The position numbers and the translations under genes were made by a program. The notes under the pieces were generated by a model. That model was not told the origin of the DNA and did not search any database. It saw nothing but the letters and a program-made list of their open reading frames with translations. A stretch of DNA of 21,556 nt from Moraxellaceae bacterium (lineage in GTDB: Bacteria; Pseudomonadota; Gammaproteobacteria; Pseudomonadales; Moraxellaceae), in the NCBI GenBank assembly GCA_030684415.1, contig JAUXNL010000293.1, positions 1 through 21,556 on the forward strand, read 5' to 3'. Positions 1 through 8,040 of this stretch are shown here, piece by piece (position 1 is the stretch's first letter; every line of letters starts with the position of its first letter).

Positions 1-435
1 GCTCACCAGCAACCAGATGTCATCATCGGAATAATCGGGGTGTGCGGGCATGGCAGTGTCGGGCGAGCCGTAGCGGATGATCCAGAAAAGCTGGCCATCG
101 GGAATATCGGTGACGGTGCGAGCGCAGGCGAAATTGCGTGGGGGTGGATTGAACTGGCTGGCCAGCACGCCCATGCCATCACCCCGGCGGCCATGGCAGG
201 TCGCACACGAAACGGCACGGCCACTGCCCTCGTAAAGCCGGCGCGCACGCGTCATGTGGCGTGATGTGGGCAACACCGGGTTTTCCAAGACCAGAAATTC
301 GGCAGGCGCAGACTGGGTGAAACGCGGCTGCGGGCAATCCGCGGGTGCCGCCGCAACGGGCATCGCCCACAGCAGGGCGAGCAAGACGCCAAAAGCCTTT
401 CGTTCTGCGCCACCTCTCTCCGGCCTTACTGTCAT
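1..435 (-). CDS. c-type cytochrome, single haem, exported (3' end beyond window)
   Basis: The frame reads from ATG at 435 down to base 1 without a stop (145 codons) and continues past the window edge. Residues 1-30 look like a Sec signal peptide, with basic residues, then a hydrophobic stretch ending in VAAA. A haem c attachment motif CATCH is at residues 77-81, and Met129 in the context TAMPAH is a good distal haem ligand, so this is a class I-like electron carrier of the periplasm. The stretch SDDDIWLLVS matches the usual C-terminal helix. The start is supported by GGGGAAG five bases upstream. It lies 96 bp downstream of the CBS-domain gene on the same strand and may share its transcript. 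The electron-transfer partner cannot be told from this fragment. Confidence 0.85.
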   Translation of the reverse strand, partial: MTVRPERGGAERKAFGVLLALLWAMPVAAAPADCPQPRFTQSAPAEFLVLENPVLPTSRHMTRARRLYEGSGRAVSCATCHGRRGDGMGVLASQFNPPPRNFACARTVTDIPDGQLFWIIRYGSPDTAMPAHPDYSDDDIWLLVS

Positions 436-531
436 GCGTGCTTCCCCGTTGATCTACAAGGGGACTATCCCCGCAAGCCAACAGCAAGGGGATGACGCAG
501 GTCAGGAAAGCGGGCATGAGGGCAAGGACGC

Positions 532-942
532 TCAGGCCGGCGCTTTACTCGACAGGTCGGCAATGGCGCGCAGCACGTCGCGGCGGCTGATCTGGCCCAC
601 CAGACGCCCGTTGGCATCCACCACCGGCAGGCGCCGGCGCCGGTGGTTCAAGAAAATTTCCGCCGCCGTGATGATGCTTTCATCGGGGCTGATGGTCTCC
701 ATGGCCGCTGTCATGAAATCACTGACCAGGCCGCCGCCCATATTGTGATAGACGGACTGCAGCACGTCCTTGAGGCAATCGGACTCGGAAAACACGCCCA
801 CCAGCTTGCCGTCCTGCACCACCGGCGCACCGGAAATGCCGTTGTCGAGCAGTGAACGGATGGCCTGATCGATGCTCATGTCGGGGCGCAGCGTGACCAG
901 CTTGTGCGCCATATAGTCCGCCACGCGAATGGATTGCAGCAT
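532..942 (-). CDS. two-CBS-domain protein
   Basis: A 136-residue protein made almost entirely of a pair of CBS domains (about residues 8-60 and 76-130). The repeated pattern is visible: DYM..KLVTL.PDMSIDQAI..LLDNGISGAPVV, then DFMTAAMETISPDESI..AAEIFL...RRRLPVV with GRLVGQISRRDVL. CBS pairs bind adenosine nucleotides and act as energy or redox sensors. Stand-alone CBS proteins of this length are common in gammaproteobacteria and usually have no assigned target. A purine-rich GGGAGA lies just upstream of the ATG. It is divergent from the phytase-like lipoprotein gene and upstream of the cytochrome gene. The CBS assignment is firm; the physiological role is unknown. Confidence 0.9.
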   Translation of the reverse strand: MLQSIRVADYMAHKLVTLRPDMSIDQAIRSLLDNGISGAPVVQDGKLVGVFSESDCLKDVLQSVYHNMGGGLVSDFMTAAMETISPDESIITAAEIFLNHRRRRLPVVDANGRLVGQISRRDVLRAIADLSSKAPA

Positions 943-1188
943 GAATGTCTCCCTGGGAGGTCTGGGTTTCCTGCCGGCATCATCGCGCAGGCCATGCAGA
1001 ACTGTCCATGCCGGGCAGGCGTACGCCCTACGCGGCAGGGACAGGCATCACCTGTCTCCTGTCATTTACCGGCGGATACCGCAGGCGCTGACGCGCCGCC
1101 TCAACATCATTTTGTCACCCCCTCATCACACCGCCGTCATGACCTGCGCCTAGTGTCCGCCAGACTTCGACCGACCAAGGATATGCCC

Positions 1189-2646
1189 ATGCTCCCGCTG
1201 CTCCGCACCAGCACCTTGCTGCTGGCCGCCAGCCTTACCCTGACCGGCTGCGACGATGACAACAAAACCAGACCAGCCACCACCGTCGCCACACCAACAC
1301 CCGACTTCGCTCTGCCACCGGCCGCAGGCAGCCTGCTGCCGCACACGGTGATGACCACCCACACCACTGCTGGCGGCGACATGGTCCAGATCCGCAACGG
1401 CGGATTCGGCTCGGCCATGGTCGGCCACCCGACCAAACCGGGTTATTTCTACGCGCTGACCGACCGTGGGCCGAATGCCGCCACCGCCGCCGGTGTCACG
1501 CCGTCGGGCATCATTTTCGTGATGCCGGATTACACACCGCGAATCGGGCTGTTCCGGCTCACCACTAGCGGCAATGTCGAACTGGTACAAAGCACCCTGC
1601 TCAAGGACTGGAATGACCGCTACATCAGCGGCTTGCCCAACGACAGCTTTGGCGCCACCGGTGAAACCCCCTATGCACTGGGCGGCGGCACCGTATCGCT
1701 GGACCCGGACAACAACGGTACGGCCGGCTTCGACCTGAGTGGCCTGGATGGCGAAGGTCTGGTCGCACTCAAGGATGGCTCGTTCTGGACCAGCGACGAA
1801 TACGGCCCACACATGGTGCATTTCGACGCTGACGGCAGTGAGATCGGCCGTATCAATCCCTTCCGTGATGACACCCGCAACCGCAGCAACCGCTACCTCC
1901 CCGCCGAACTGGCCAAGCGCTGGCCGAACCGCGGCATGGAAGGTCTGGCCATCACGCCTGACGAAAAAACCCTGGTTGGCATCATGCAATCCAGCCTGGA
2001 CAACCCCTCGCAAGCCGCGGCGCGCAGCACTGACCTGACGCGCATCGTGCTGGTGGACATGGAAACCGGCGCCACCCGCCAGTACCTGTACCGGCAAGAG
2101 GCCAACGGGCACTCCAATTCGGAAATCTCGACACTGACCGCCAACAGCTTTGCCGTGATCGAGCGCGATCAGAAATTCTATGGCCGCAACGGCACCGGCA
2201 GTGGCACCGGCGCCGGCAACATCTTCAAGCGTGTCTACAAAGCCACGCTAAGCGGCGCTACCAACATCGACACCAGCAACAGCGCCCTGATTGCCAGCCA
2301 TGCCGACATCACCGATGGCGGCAACCTCGGCCTGCTCATCCAGGGCAAGACGCTAGAGCAGTTCATCAAGGACAACGGCGCCGCTGGCTGGACCACCCTG
2401 GCCGGCTTGGGCATCGTGCCCGTCAGCAAGTCTCTGATCTTTGATGCGGTCGCCAACCTCAACTACCCGCACGACAAGATGGAAGGGCTGTGGGTCATTG
2501 ATAGCACTACCCTTGGCATCATCAATGACGACGACTTTGCGCTGGAGCCGGACGGCAGTGGCGGCATCAAGCAAAAAGTTCTGCATAACAGCCAGGTGGA
2601 CGGCAACAGGCTCTATGTGGTGAAACTGACCACACCCATGTTCTGA
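1189..2646 (+). CDS. esterase-like/phytase-like beta-propeller lipoprotein
   Basis: A lipoprotein of about 485 residues. The N-terminus is a lipoprotein signal peptide ending in the lipobox LTGC followed by DDDN, so it is probably anchored in a membrane facing the periplasm or outside. The body carries features of the esterase-like/phytase-like family (PF13449 type): ALTDRGPN near the start, then DGEGLVALKDGSFWTSDEYGPHMVHFDADG, GMEGLAITPDEKTL, NSEISTL..NSFAVIERD and, near the end, KMEGLWVID. Members of this family are often found in phosphate or calcium contexts, but the substrate is rarely known. AAGGA at 1177-1181 fits ATG 1189 (7 bases); ATG 1183 is in frame but too close. The open frame extends upstream to 904, but the signal peptide argues against that start. 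Confidence 0.8.
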   Translation: MLPLLRTSTLLLAASLTLTGCDDDNKTRPATTVATPTPDFALPPAAGSLLPHTVMTTHTTAGGDMVQIRNGGFGSAMVGHPTKPGYFYALTDRGPNAATAAGVTPSGIIFVMPDYTPRIGLFRLTTSGNVELVQSTLLKDWNDRYISGLPNDSFGATGETPYALGGGTVSLDPDNNGTAGFDLSGLDGEGLVALKDGSFWTSDEYGPHMVHFDADGSEIGRINPFRDDTRNRSNRYLPAELAKRWPNRGMEGLAITPDEKTLVGIMQSSLDNPSQAAARSTDLTRIVLVDMETGATRQYLYRQEANGHSNSEISTLTANSFAVIERDQKFYGRNGTGSGTGAGNIFKRVYKATLSGATNIDTSNSALIASHADITDGGNLGLLIQGKTLEQFIKDNGAAGWTTLAGLGIVPVSKSLIFDAVANLNYPHDKMEGLWVIDSTTLGIINDDDFALEPDGSGGIKQKVLHNSQVDGNRLYVVKLTTPMF

Positions 2647-2674
2647 TGCATCGACATCTGATGCGTCGACATCT
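2645..2674 (+). repeat. 15-bp tandem duplication at the end of the lipoprotein gene
   Basis: GATGCATCGACATCT is followed at once by GATGCGTCGACATCT (one mismatch). The first copy overlaps the TGA stop at 2644-2646. It looks like a small slippage duplication immediately before the hairpin at 2671. Confidence 0.7.
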
Positions 2675-2705
2675 GCCGCCCCAAGCGCAATGCCGGGCGG
2701 CAGAT
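2671..2705 (+). terminator. strong hairpin after the lipoprotein gene
   Basis: ATCTGCCGCCC (2671-2681) and GGGCGGCAGAT (2695-2705) form a perfect 11-bp stem with a 13-nt loop, starting 24 bases after the stop codon. There is no T-run after it, so it may be a weak terminator or an mRNA-end stabiliser rather than a classical intrinsic terminator. Confidence 0.55.
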
Positions 2706-2871
2706 GCCGAGTTGCTGTCGTCTCTCGGGCGGATGCTTTCCGCTCTTCACACTGCCTTACTTCCTTTCACCTCATCTCCTGCCAGACAACTGAGGCGGCT
2801 TGGCTCGACCAGCGGCCTCGATGCACATCAAGGCAAAACCTCTGGCCAACCGGCGGCCGCACCGGCTGGGG

Positions 2872-2877
2872 TATACT
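2872..2877 (+). promoter_or_regulatory. candidate -10 box for lipA
   Basis: TATACT, preceded by GGGG, lies 39 bases before the lipA start. It matches the sigma-70 -10 consensus at five of six positions. No convincing -35 hexamer is seen at 16-18 bp, so the call is tentative. Confidence 0.35.
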
Positions 2878-2916
2878 GCCGGCCCGCGTCCCGCCGTAGT
2901 CCTGCCGGAGTTCGTC

Positions 2917-3936
2917 ATGAGCCAGACCCCCGATACTGCCCAGCCCTCAGCCGCCAGCCCCATCAAGGTCGAGCAAGGCGTGAAGCTGCGTGGGGCGGAA
3001 AAGGTGGCGCGGATTCCGGTGAAAGTGATTCCCACCGTGGAGCTGCCACGCAAGCCGGACTGGATACGTGTGCGCATCTCCAATCCCGGTGAAGTGGCGC
3101 GCATCAAGAGCGTGCTGCGCGAGCAGAAACTGCACACCGTCTGCGAAGAAGCGGCCTGCCCCAACCTGCCGGAATGTTTTGGCGGTGGCACCGCCACCTT
3201 CATGATCATGGGTGACATCTGCACGCGGCGCTGCCCGTTCTGCGATGTGGCCCATGGCCGCCCGAACGCGCTCGATGCGGACGAGCCACGCCATCTCGCC
3301 GAAACCGTGCACAACCTGAAGTTGAAATATGTGGTGGTGACATCCGTCGACCGCGACGACCTGAAAGACGGCGGCGCCCAGCACTTTGTTGACTGCGTGC
3401 GTGAAACCCGCGCACTCAATCCCGATACCAAAATCGAAATCCTGGTGCCGGATTTCCGTGGCCGCATGGACATCGCCATCCGCCTGATGCGCGAATGCCC
3501 ACCCGATGTGTTCAACCACAACATCGAAACCGTGCCGCGCATTTACAAAGCCATTCGCCCGGGCTCGGACTATCAGCATTCACTGACGCTGCTGCAGCGC
3601 TTCAAAGAAGAGTGTCCAGAAGTAGCCAGCAAATGCGGCATCATGGTCGGCATCGGTGAAACCAAAGAAGAAGTGTTTGCCGTGCTCGATGACTTGCGGG
3701 CGCACAATGTCGAACTGGTGACCATTGGCCAGTACCTGCAGCCCTCACGCAACCATGCGCCAGTCGACCGCTTCGTGACCCCGGAAGAATTTGCCGAATA
3801 CGCCGACTACGGCCGCCGTATCGGTTTCCGCAATATCTGGAGCGGCCCGATGGTGCGCTCGTCCTATCACGCAGATCTGCAGTTCGGTGGCGTTGCCGTC
3901 GAAGACGTGAAAGCCGCCAGGGCCGGTCAGCTCTGA
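2917..3936 (+). CDS. lipA: lipoyl synthase LipA
   Basis: Radical SAM enzyme of 339 residues that inserts two sulfur atoms into octanoyl groups on E2 and GcvH proteins, the last step of lipoate synthesis in the cytoplasm. Both iron-sulfur sites are visible: the auxiliary cluster cysteines C76, C81 and C87 (CEEAACPNLPEC) and the radical SAM motif CTRRCPFC (C102, C106, C109). The C-terminal SGPMVRSSYHAD contains the serine that ligates the auxiliary cluster in this family. GGAG six bases before ATG 2917 fixes the start; the longer open frame from 2800 runs through a likely promoter. lipB, the usual partner gene, is not adjacent upstream. The next gene starts 10 bp after the stop and is likely co-transcribed. 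Confidence 0.97.
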   Translation: MSQTPDTAQPSAASPIKVEQGVKLRGAEKVARIPVKVIPTVELPRKPDWIRVRISNPGEVARIKSVLREQKLHTVCEEAACPNLPECFGGGTATFMIMGDICTRRCPFCDVAHGRPNALDADEPRHLAETVHNLKLKYVVVTSVDRDDLKDGGAQHFVDCVRETRALNPDTKIEILVPDFRGRMDIAIRLMRECPPDVFNHNIETVPRIYKAIRPGSDYQHSLTLLQRFKEECPEVASKCGIMVGIGETKEEVFAVLDDLRAHNVELVTIGQYLQPSRNHAPVDRFVTPEEFAEYADYGRRIGFRNIWSGPMVRSSYHADLQFGGVAVEDVKAARAGQL

Positions 3937-3946
3937 CACTGCGCGC

Positions 3947-5362
3947 ATGAATTTCGGCGAGCAGTATCTTGAACTGCGCACCTGGCTGATCACCCATCCT
4001 GAAGCCATTCTCGTGCTGGTGTTCACCATGGCCATGGTCGAGGCCGTGGCCATCATCGGCGCCATCGTGCCCGGTGTTGCTCTGCTGTTTGTGCTGTCGG
4101 TACTGGCCGCACATGCCGACATCGGTTTTGTGCCACTGCTGGTGGCCGGTGTTGCCGGCGCCATGGCCGGCGACGGCCTGAGCTATGCCATCGGCCGTTA
4201 TTACCAGCATCGCATCGAAGGTATCTGGCCTTTTCGCACGCACCCACAATGGCTGGCCGGCAGTGAGGCCTTTGTCGAAAAGCACGGGGGCAAAAGCATC
4301 ATTTTCGGCCGCTTCATCGGCCCGCTGCGTGCCTTTGTACCGATGGCGGCTGGCATCTTCCGCATGCCGCCGCTGTATTTTCTCTGGATGAATTTCTTGT
4401 CGGCACTGGCCTGGGCACCTTTTCATCTGGTGCCCGGCTGGAGCTTCGGCCAGGCCGTGGCCCACCAGTGGATGCCGGGGCGGTTGCAGTTACTGTTTCT
4501 GGGCGGACTGCTGATTGTGGTCGCCATCCTGTGCTGGCTGCTGCCGGCACTGGAAGCGCGCCTGGACGCCCGCCAGTTGCACACTCCCCGCCCCAACAGT
4601 GGCGCCAATCGAGCCCTCGACGGCATGCCACAGCGACAGCACCTGGCGCGATGGACAGCCGCACTGGCGCTCGCCAGCTTTCTGCTGATAGCGCTGTGCC
4701 GGCCGTGGCTGGCGCCGCTGGATCACCTGCTCGCTGCCGACCTGTTTGCCCTGCGCCAGCCGGCGGCTGATCACTTGTTTGTGGTGCTGGCCACGCTGGG
4801 CGACCGCCAGAGCCTGCTGCTGTTTGGCGCCGTACTGCTGGGCTGGCTGTGTCTGCGCCGCCAGTGGCAAACCGCCGGGCTGGTGGTGCTCACGGCCGTG
4901 GCCGGCCTGCTGCTGCCAGAGCTGCTCAAGCTGCTGTTCGCCGTGCCGCGACCCACGCTGGTGGTGAGCCCTCCGGCGTCGTTCTCGTTTCCGAGCGGCC
5001 ATGCCTTCAGCACGGTACTGGTGTGGGGATTTTTGCTGGTGTTTCTCGGCCGCCTGCTCGCACCGGGCTGGATGACGGCCATCCGGCCGGTGTTGCTGGG
5101 CATGATGGTGTTCACCATCGCCTCGCGCCCTTATCTGGGCGTGCACTGGGTCAGTGATGTGGTGGCTGGTGGCCTGCTCGGGCTGGCCGCCGTGGCCCTG
5201 CTGCGCTGGCGCTGGCACCAGATGCCGCGCCCGGTACTGGCGCCGGTGGAAACACTGGCGGTGGTGGTGCTGGCGCTGACGCTCTCGTGCGTGCTGGTGG
5301 TCTGGCCCCAACATGACGGTGCCATGGCCCGACACACAGCGCTGGCCATCCCTGCGCCCTGA
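3947..5362 (+). CDS. DedA-PAP2 fusion membrane protein (LssY-like phosphatase)
   Basis: A 471-residue polytopic membrane protein with two domains. Residues 1-200 are a DedA (SNARE-associated/VTT) domain, with the signature FGRFIGPLRAFVPMAAG at 120-136. Residues 235-440 form a PAP2 lipid-phosphatase domain with all three catalytic motifs: K328-R335-P336 (KLLFAVPRP), PSGH at 349-352, and SRPYLGVHWVSD at 393-404 (R394, H400, D404). DedA proteins act in lipid scrambling and membrane homeostasis; PAP2 enzymes remove phosphate from lipid phosphates such as undecaprenyl diphosphate or phosphatidate. The fusion suggests coupled flipping and dephosphorylation of a carrier lipid, which is inference. 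No good ribosome site precedes the ATG, and the 10-bp gap to lipA suggests translational coupling. Confidence 0.9.
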   Translation: MNFGEQYLELRTWLITHPEAILVLVFTMAMVEAVAIIGAIVPGVALLFVLSVLAAHADIGFVPLLVAGVAGAMAGDGLSYAIGRYYQHRIEGIWPFRTHPQWLAGSEAFVEKHGGKSIIFGRFIGPLRAFVPMAAGIFRMPPLYFLWMNFLSALAWAPFHLVPGWSFGQAVAHQWMPGRLQLLFLGGLLIVVAILCWLLPALEARLDARQLHTPRPNSGANRALDGMPQRQHLARWTAALALASFLLIALCRPWLAPLDHLLAADLFALRQPAADHLFVVLATLGDRQSLLLFGAVLLGWLCLRRQWQTAGLVVLTAVAGLLLPELLKLLFAVPRPTLVVSPPASFSFPSGHAFSTVLVWGFLLVFLGRLLAPGWMTAIRPVLLGMMVFTIASRPYLGVHWVSDVVAGGLLGLAAVALLRWRWHQMPRPVLAPVETLAVVVLALTLSCVLVVWPQHDGAMARHTALAIPAP

Positions 5363-5520
5363 CAGCGATGGCCTCTACGAGTACTCCTTAACCCGCCTCA
5401 ATGCTGACAGCTCTACTCCTGACGGACTCGACTCTCGTTTTCTCCGAGCAAAGCGACATGAGTCGCAGTCGACACTCAGCAACGCACACAATCCACCGCG
5501 CCAGAGGCCTGACAGGGACA

Positions 5521-6525
5521 CTATTTTTCAGAGACATCCGGATGCACCGGCGGCACCTCGACGACGGCAGCGTCAGGCGCTAGCGCCGCCCGCACAGCCG
5601 CCAGCGTGGTGCGCGTCACCGGAATATCGAGTACGGCCACCGCACGCTCGGCATAAGGCAAGGCCTCGGCAGCGCGCCCCGACTTCAGCAAGACATCCGC
5701 CAGATTGTTGAGCCCCGGGCCGTATTGCGGTTGGCGGCGCACCAGCTCGCGTAACGTCGATTCAGCGCGTGCTTTTTCATTCAGTGCCAGTGACGTGTTG
5801 GCCAAGCCCAGCCAGGCCGTTTTCTGTTCCGGCCAGTTCAGCACCGCGCGTGAGAAGCCGGCTTGCGCCTCCACCACGGCGCCGGCTTTTTCCATCAGGG
5901 CCAGCTCACGGATGACAGTGCCCGGCTCCAGCGTGTCAGGCAGGCGTGCCGGGTCCAGCAGCAGCGCCGCCCAGTGATCGCCGCGCGCCCAGGTGCGTTC
6001 AAACACGGAAAAATCCATGACGAGATTTTCCGTTCGCCCAGACCGCAAGGTGATTTTTTCCCGCGCAGGATCGGCGCCCACCACTACGGCAAAATGCCAG
6101 AGCGGATAAATGCCGAGCCCGTTGTTTTGCAACACCAGCACGGGATAGCCCTGTTCCAGCACGGTCAGCAACATGGGCAAGTTGCCCGCCACGGGATAGA
6201 CCAACCGACCGTTGCGGCGCGCCGTCACAATCATTTCCAGTGCATAGCTGCCACGGCGGCCGGGCACATACACCTGCGCCACCAGTTCGTCTGGCGTAAC
6301 GACCTTGCCGCTCCAGGCCATCAGCGTTGCCAGCGCGGCCGGGCCGCACTGGTAATCGGCCTGAGGAAAAAACGGCACATCCGGCACCTGCAGAGGAGCG
6401 GTAATGGCGCTTTCTGGTGCCGCTGCCACGGCCGCTCGCCAAGCTTTTGTTTGTGGCGCCACACAGCCACCCAGAAAGACACCGCTTCCCAGCAGGACTA
6501 AACCTGCCCATTGCGACAAGGTCAT
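5521..6525 (-). CDS. PA2778-type C39-like cysteine peptidase lipoprotein with TPR repeats
   Basis: With a start at 6525 the protein has 334 residues. A lipoprotein signal ends at LGGC (C21). A C39-like papain-fold domain follows: VPFFPQADYQCGPAAL with the nucleophile C60, and YPLWHFAVVVGAD with H144. The C-terminal third (about 190-310) carries TPR-like helices (TAWLGLANTSLALNEKARAESTL; GPGLNNLADVLLKSGRAAEALPYAERA). The family resembles Pseudomonas PA2778, whose gene neighbours PA2779 just as here. The start is uncertain: in-frame ATGs at 6576, 6624 and 6681 also exist, none with a clear ribosome site. The codons upstream of about 6576 lack the GC-rich third positions of the rest. Expected location is the periplasmic face of a membrane. 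Substrate unknown. Confidence 0.82.
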   Translation of the reverse strand: MTLSQWAGLVLLGSGVFLGGCVAPQTKAWRAAVAAAPESAITAPLQVPDVPFFPQADYQCGPAALATLMAWSGKVVTPDELVAQVYVPGRRGSYALEMIVTARRNGRLVYPVAGNLPMLLTVLEQGYPVLVLQNNGLGIYPLWHFAVVVGADPAREKITLRSGRTENLVMDFSVFERTWARGDHWAALLLDPARLPDTLEPGTVIRELALMEKAGAVVEAQAGFSRAVLNWPEQKTAWLGLANTSLALNEKARAESTLRELVRRQPQYGPGLNNLADVLLKSGRAAEALPYAERAVAVLDIPVTRTTLAAVRAALAPDAAVVEVPPVHPDVSEK

Positions 6526-6694
6526 GCGGGCGGTCTTGCGTACGGCTCCGTCGTGCACGGAGAGGTTTTCAACCATTGCTTCAGCGCCTGTGCCATTAAC
6601 GGTTTGCTGAATAAAGCCCTTCATGCCCTGACACCCCGATGCAAACCTCACAGGGCTGCGCTCAACACGAACAGCATTCATCTCTTCATCTGAT

Positions 6695-6748
6695 GACAGG
6701 CATTTTTCAATGCCTGTCCGGAATTTTTAACCGGTTGCTGAAAAATGC
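6695..6748 (-). promoter_or_regulatory. overlapping alternative hairpins upstream of the C39 peptidase gene
   Basis: GACAGGCATT (6695-6704) and AATGCCTGTC (6709-6718) form a perfect 10-bp stem with a TTTC loop. GCATTTTTCA (6700-6709), which overlaps that stem, is also exactly complementary to TGAAAAATGC at 6739-6748. The two hairpins cannot form together. The region lies in the 241 bp between PA2779-type and peptidase genes and would be in the leader if they are co-transcribed. The 14-bp string TTGCTGAAAAATGC at 6735-6748 also equals the end of the element at 14615-14784, so a decayed element is an alternative explanation. Confidence 0.45.
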
Positions 6749-6802
6749 CGTCCCTGCGCCCAAAAATCCAGCACGAACGGATTTCCCGACCATCATTCAT
6801 TC

Positions 6803-6834
6803 ACTCTGCTCCACCTGAACTCTGCTCCACCTGA
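6803..6834 (+). repeat. perfect 16-bp tandem duplication
   Basis: ACTCTGCTCCACCTGA occurs twice head to tail (6803-6818, 6819-6834). It is intergenic between the two minus-strand genes. No coding sense is apparent. Confidence 0.75.
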
Positions 6835-6841
6835 ACCCTCT

Positions 6842-6869
6842 GGTGGCCAGTGGAAATCCTCTGGCCACC
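6842..6869 (-). terminator. hairpin downstream of the PA2779-type gene
   Basis: GGTGGCCAG (6842-6850) and CTGGCCACC (6861-6869) form a perfect 9-bp stem with a 10-nt loop. On the minus strand it lies 53 bases after the stop codon at 6923. There is no T-run, so it could be a partial terminator or processing site between the two genes. Confidence 0.45.
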
Positions 6870-6922
6870 TTCGAGTTACAGACTGTCACGCAAGGCGCTT
6901 TCAGCACAGGGGCCGTACGCGA

Positions 6923-7330
6923 TCAGCGCATGGACCGTGTGAACGGAAACACCTTGGTGAGGCCCAGAATGTCGGTCACCAGCAGCAGCACAAATACGAA
7001 CACCACGACGCCAATCACACTGCCGCCCGCGGGCATCTCGCCAAGACGACCATGCATACTGGCCACTTCAGCGTCCGACATGGCCGCCACACGATCCGCC
7101 GCTTGTGCGGCGTCCACGCCATAACGTGCCAAACCAGCCTGCACATCGGCACGTGTCAGCATGTCTTGCAAGGCCGCTCGTTCTGCATTGGCGGAGGACA
7201 TGGTGGCGGTGGCCGCCGTGGCGGTCGCTTCTTCGGTGGACAACATCAGTGCCTGCGCGGGCAGGCTGCTCATGCCCATGCTGAGCAACAACACTACGGC
7301 GGTTGTCTTGAATCCTGTCTTGCCTGTCAT
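6923..7330 (-). CDS. PA2779-type small membrane protein
   Basis: A 135-residue protein. An N-terminal Sec signal (about 1-27, ending SLPAQA) exports it. A helical region (50-95) contains the run DVQAGLARYGVDAAQAADRVAAMSDAEV, and a Gly-Gly at 102-103 comes directly before a C-terminal membrane helix (about 104-123) with the tail DILGLTKVFPF and TRSMR. This pattern matches the PA2779 family, whose genes sit beside PA2778-type peptidases as here. With the signal removed, the soluble part would be periplasmic and the tail would anchor it in the inner membrane. GGAG nine bases before ATG 7330 supports the start; the longer frame to 7522 has no signal peptide at its N-terminus. Function unknown; see the finding on a possible protease-substrate pair. 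Confidence 0.8.
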   Translation of the reverse strand: MTGKTGFKTTAVVLLLSMGMSSLPAQALMLSTEEATATAATATMSSANAERAALQDMLTRADVQAGLARYGVDAAQAADRVAAMSDAEVASMHGRLGEMPAGGSVIGVVVFVFVLLLVTDILGLTKVFPFTRSMR

Positions 7331-7563
7331 GATCGGGTACTCCGGTGAGGGATGCAGTGCGGAACATTCCGCTCCTGCCTGATCAGGCGATGTATCCGCC
7401 ACCGCCAAGTGGCGTGTGGTGGGCATCGCATGCACAGGATTTCTGCAGGGACACAATGGCACGATACGGCACGCACGCCATGATATTTCTTTCTGGTGGT
7501 ATGCGGCAAAACGCACGGACACCCACTAGATTGAAAGTGTCCTGTCGCACATGGAGAGCCTTC

Positions 7564-7890
7564 ATGAAAATGCAAAAACTGCTGGAGCGCTGGCAATCCC
7601 TTTCACCGTCGCCCGAAGCCCGGCGCACAGTCGGGCTGGAGCTGGGTGTGCATGACCTGGCACGCATCAATGCTTTGGCAGAGCTGTACCCCGGACGCAC
7701 ACCCGCCCTGCTGATGGCCGAACTGCTGCACGTGGCGCTCGATGAACTGCAAGAAGCACTGCCTTATGTGAACGGCAGCCGGCAGGTAGGTGAAGACGAG
7801 TTCGGCCAGCCGCTCTACGAGGACATCGGCCCGACTCCGCGCTTCCTCACCCTGACCCAAAAGCACCTCAAGGCGCTTGAGCACCACTGA
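7564..7890 (+). CDS. small conserved protein ('type 1 pili tip component'-like)
   Basis: A 108-residue cytoplasmic protein without signal peptide or membrane helix. The central part LGVHDLARINALAELYPGRTPALLMAELLHVALDELQEALPYV looks like a short helical, possibly ribbon-helix-helix-like, segment, followed by GSRQVGEDEFGQPLYEDIGPTPRFLTL. I recall small Pseudomonas proteins with this pattern labelled 'type 1 pili tip component' or pilin assembly protein; the label has no visible support in the sequence and the function should be treated as unknown. GGAGAG upstream fits ATG 7564, whereas the open frame upstream to 7345 runs through the divergent promoter region. It is divergent from the PA2779-type gene and followed by a hairpin. 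Confidence 0.75.
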   Translation: MKMQKLLERWQSLSPSPEARRTVGLELGVHDLARINALAELYPGRTPALLMAELLHVALDELQEALPYVNGSRQVGEDEFGQPLYEDIGPTPRFLTLTQKHLKALEHH

Positions 7891-7891
7891 C

Positions 7892-7916
7892 CCGGCGGAT
7901 GGCGGGACGCCGCCGG
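7892..7916 (+). terminator. hairpin after the small conserved gene
   Basis: CCGGCGG (7892-7898) pairs with CCGCCGG (7910-7916), starting two bases after the TGA stop. No T-run follows; it is probably a weak terminator or RNA-end structure. A second near-palindrome (CAGTC to GACTG, about 7932-7949) lies just downstream. Confidence 0.4.
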
Positions 7917-8040
7917 TCGCGGCAACCCGCCAGTCAGCCGGCCGACTGTGAAACAGCACGCAGACCGGCCGTTCATGTCTTTTGTCCTTCACAGACGCGC
8001 CCTATCCTTCGCCCAATCCAGCCGCCACCCGAGAACCATC

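Noticed and set aside
179..517. Minus-strand frame beginning MPAFLTCVIPLLLACGDS, similar to a lipoprotein signal
   Set aside because: After about 28 codons it overlaps the cytochrome gene in another frame and shows no domain; the cytochrome with its haem motif and ribosome site is the real gene.
904..1188. Extension of the lipoprotein gene to 904
   Set aside because: The lipoprotein signal at 1189 would become internal, and the extension overlaps the start of the divergent CBS gene.
1150..2112. 320-codon open frame on the minus strand
   Set aside because: Antisense to the phytase-like lipoprotein, with no recognisable domain or start signal.
2800..2916. Longer lipA start at 2800
   Set aside because: The extension runs through a likely -10 box and has no family similarity; GGAG fits ATG 2917.
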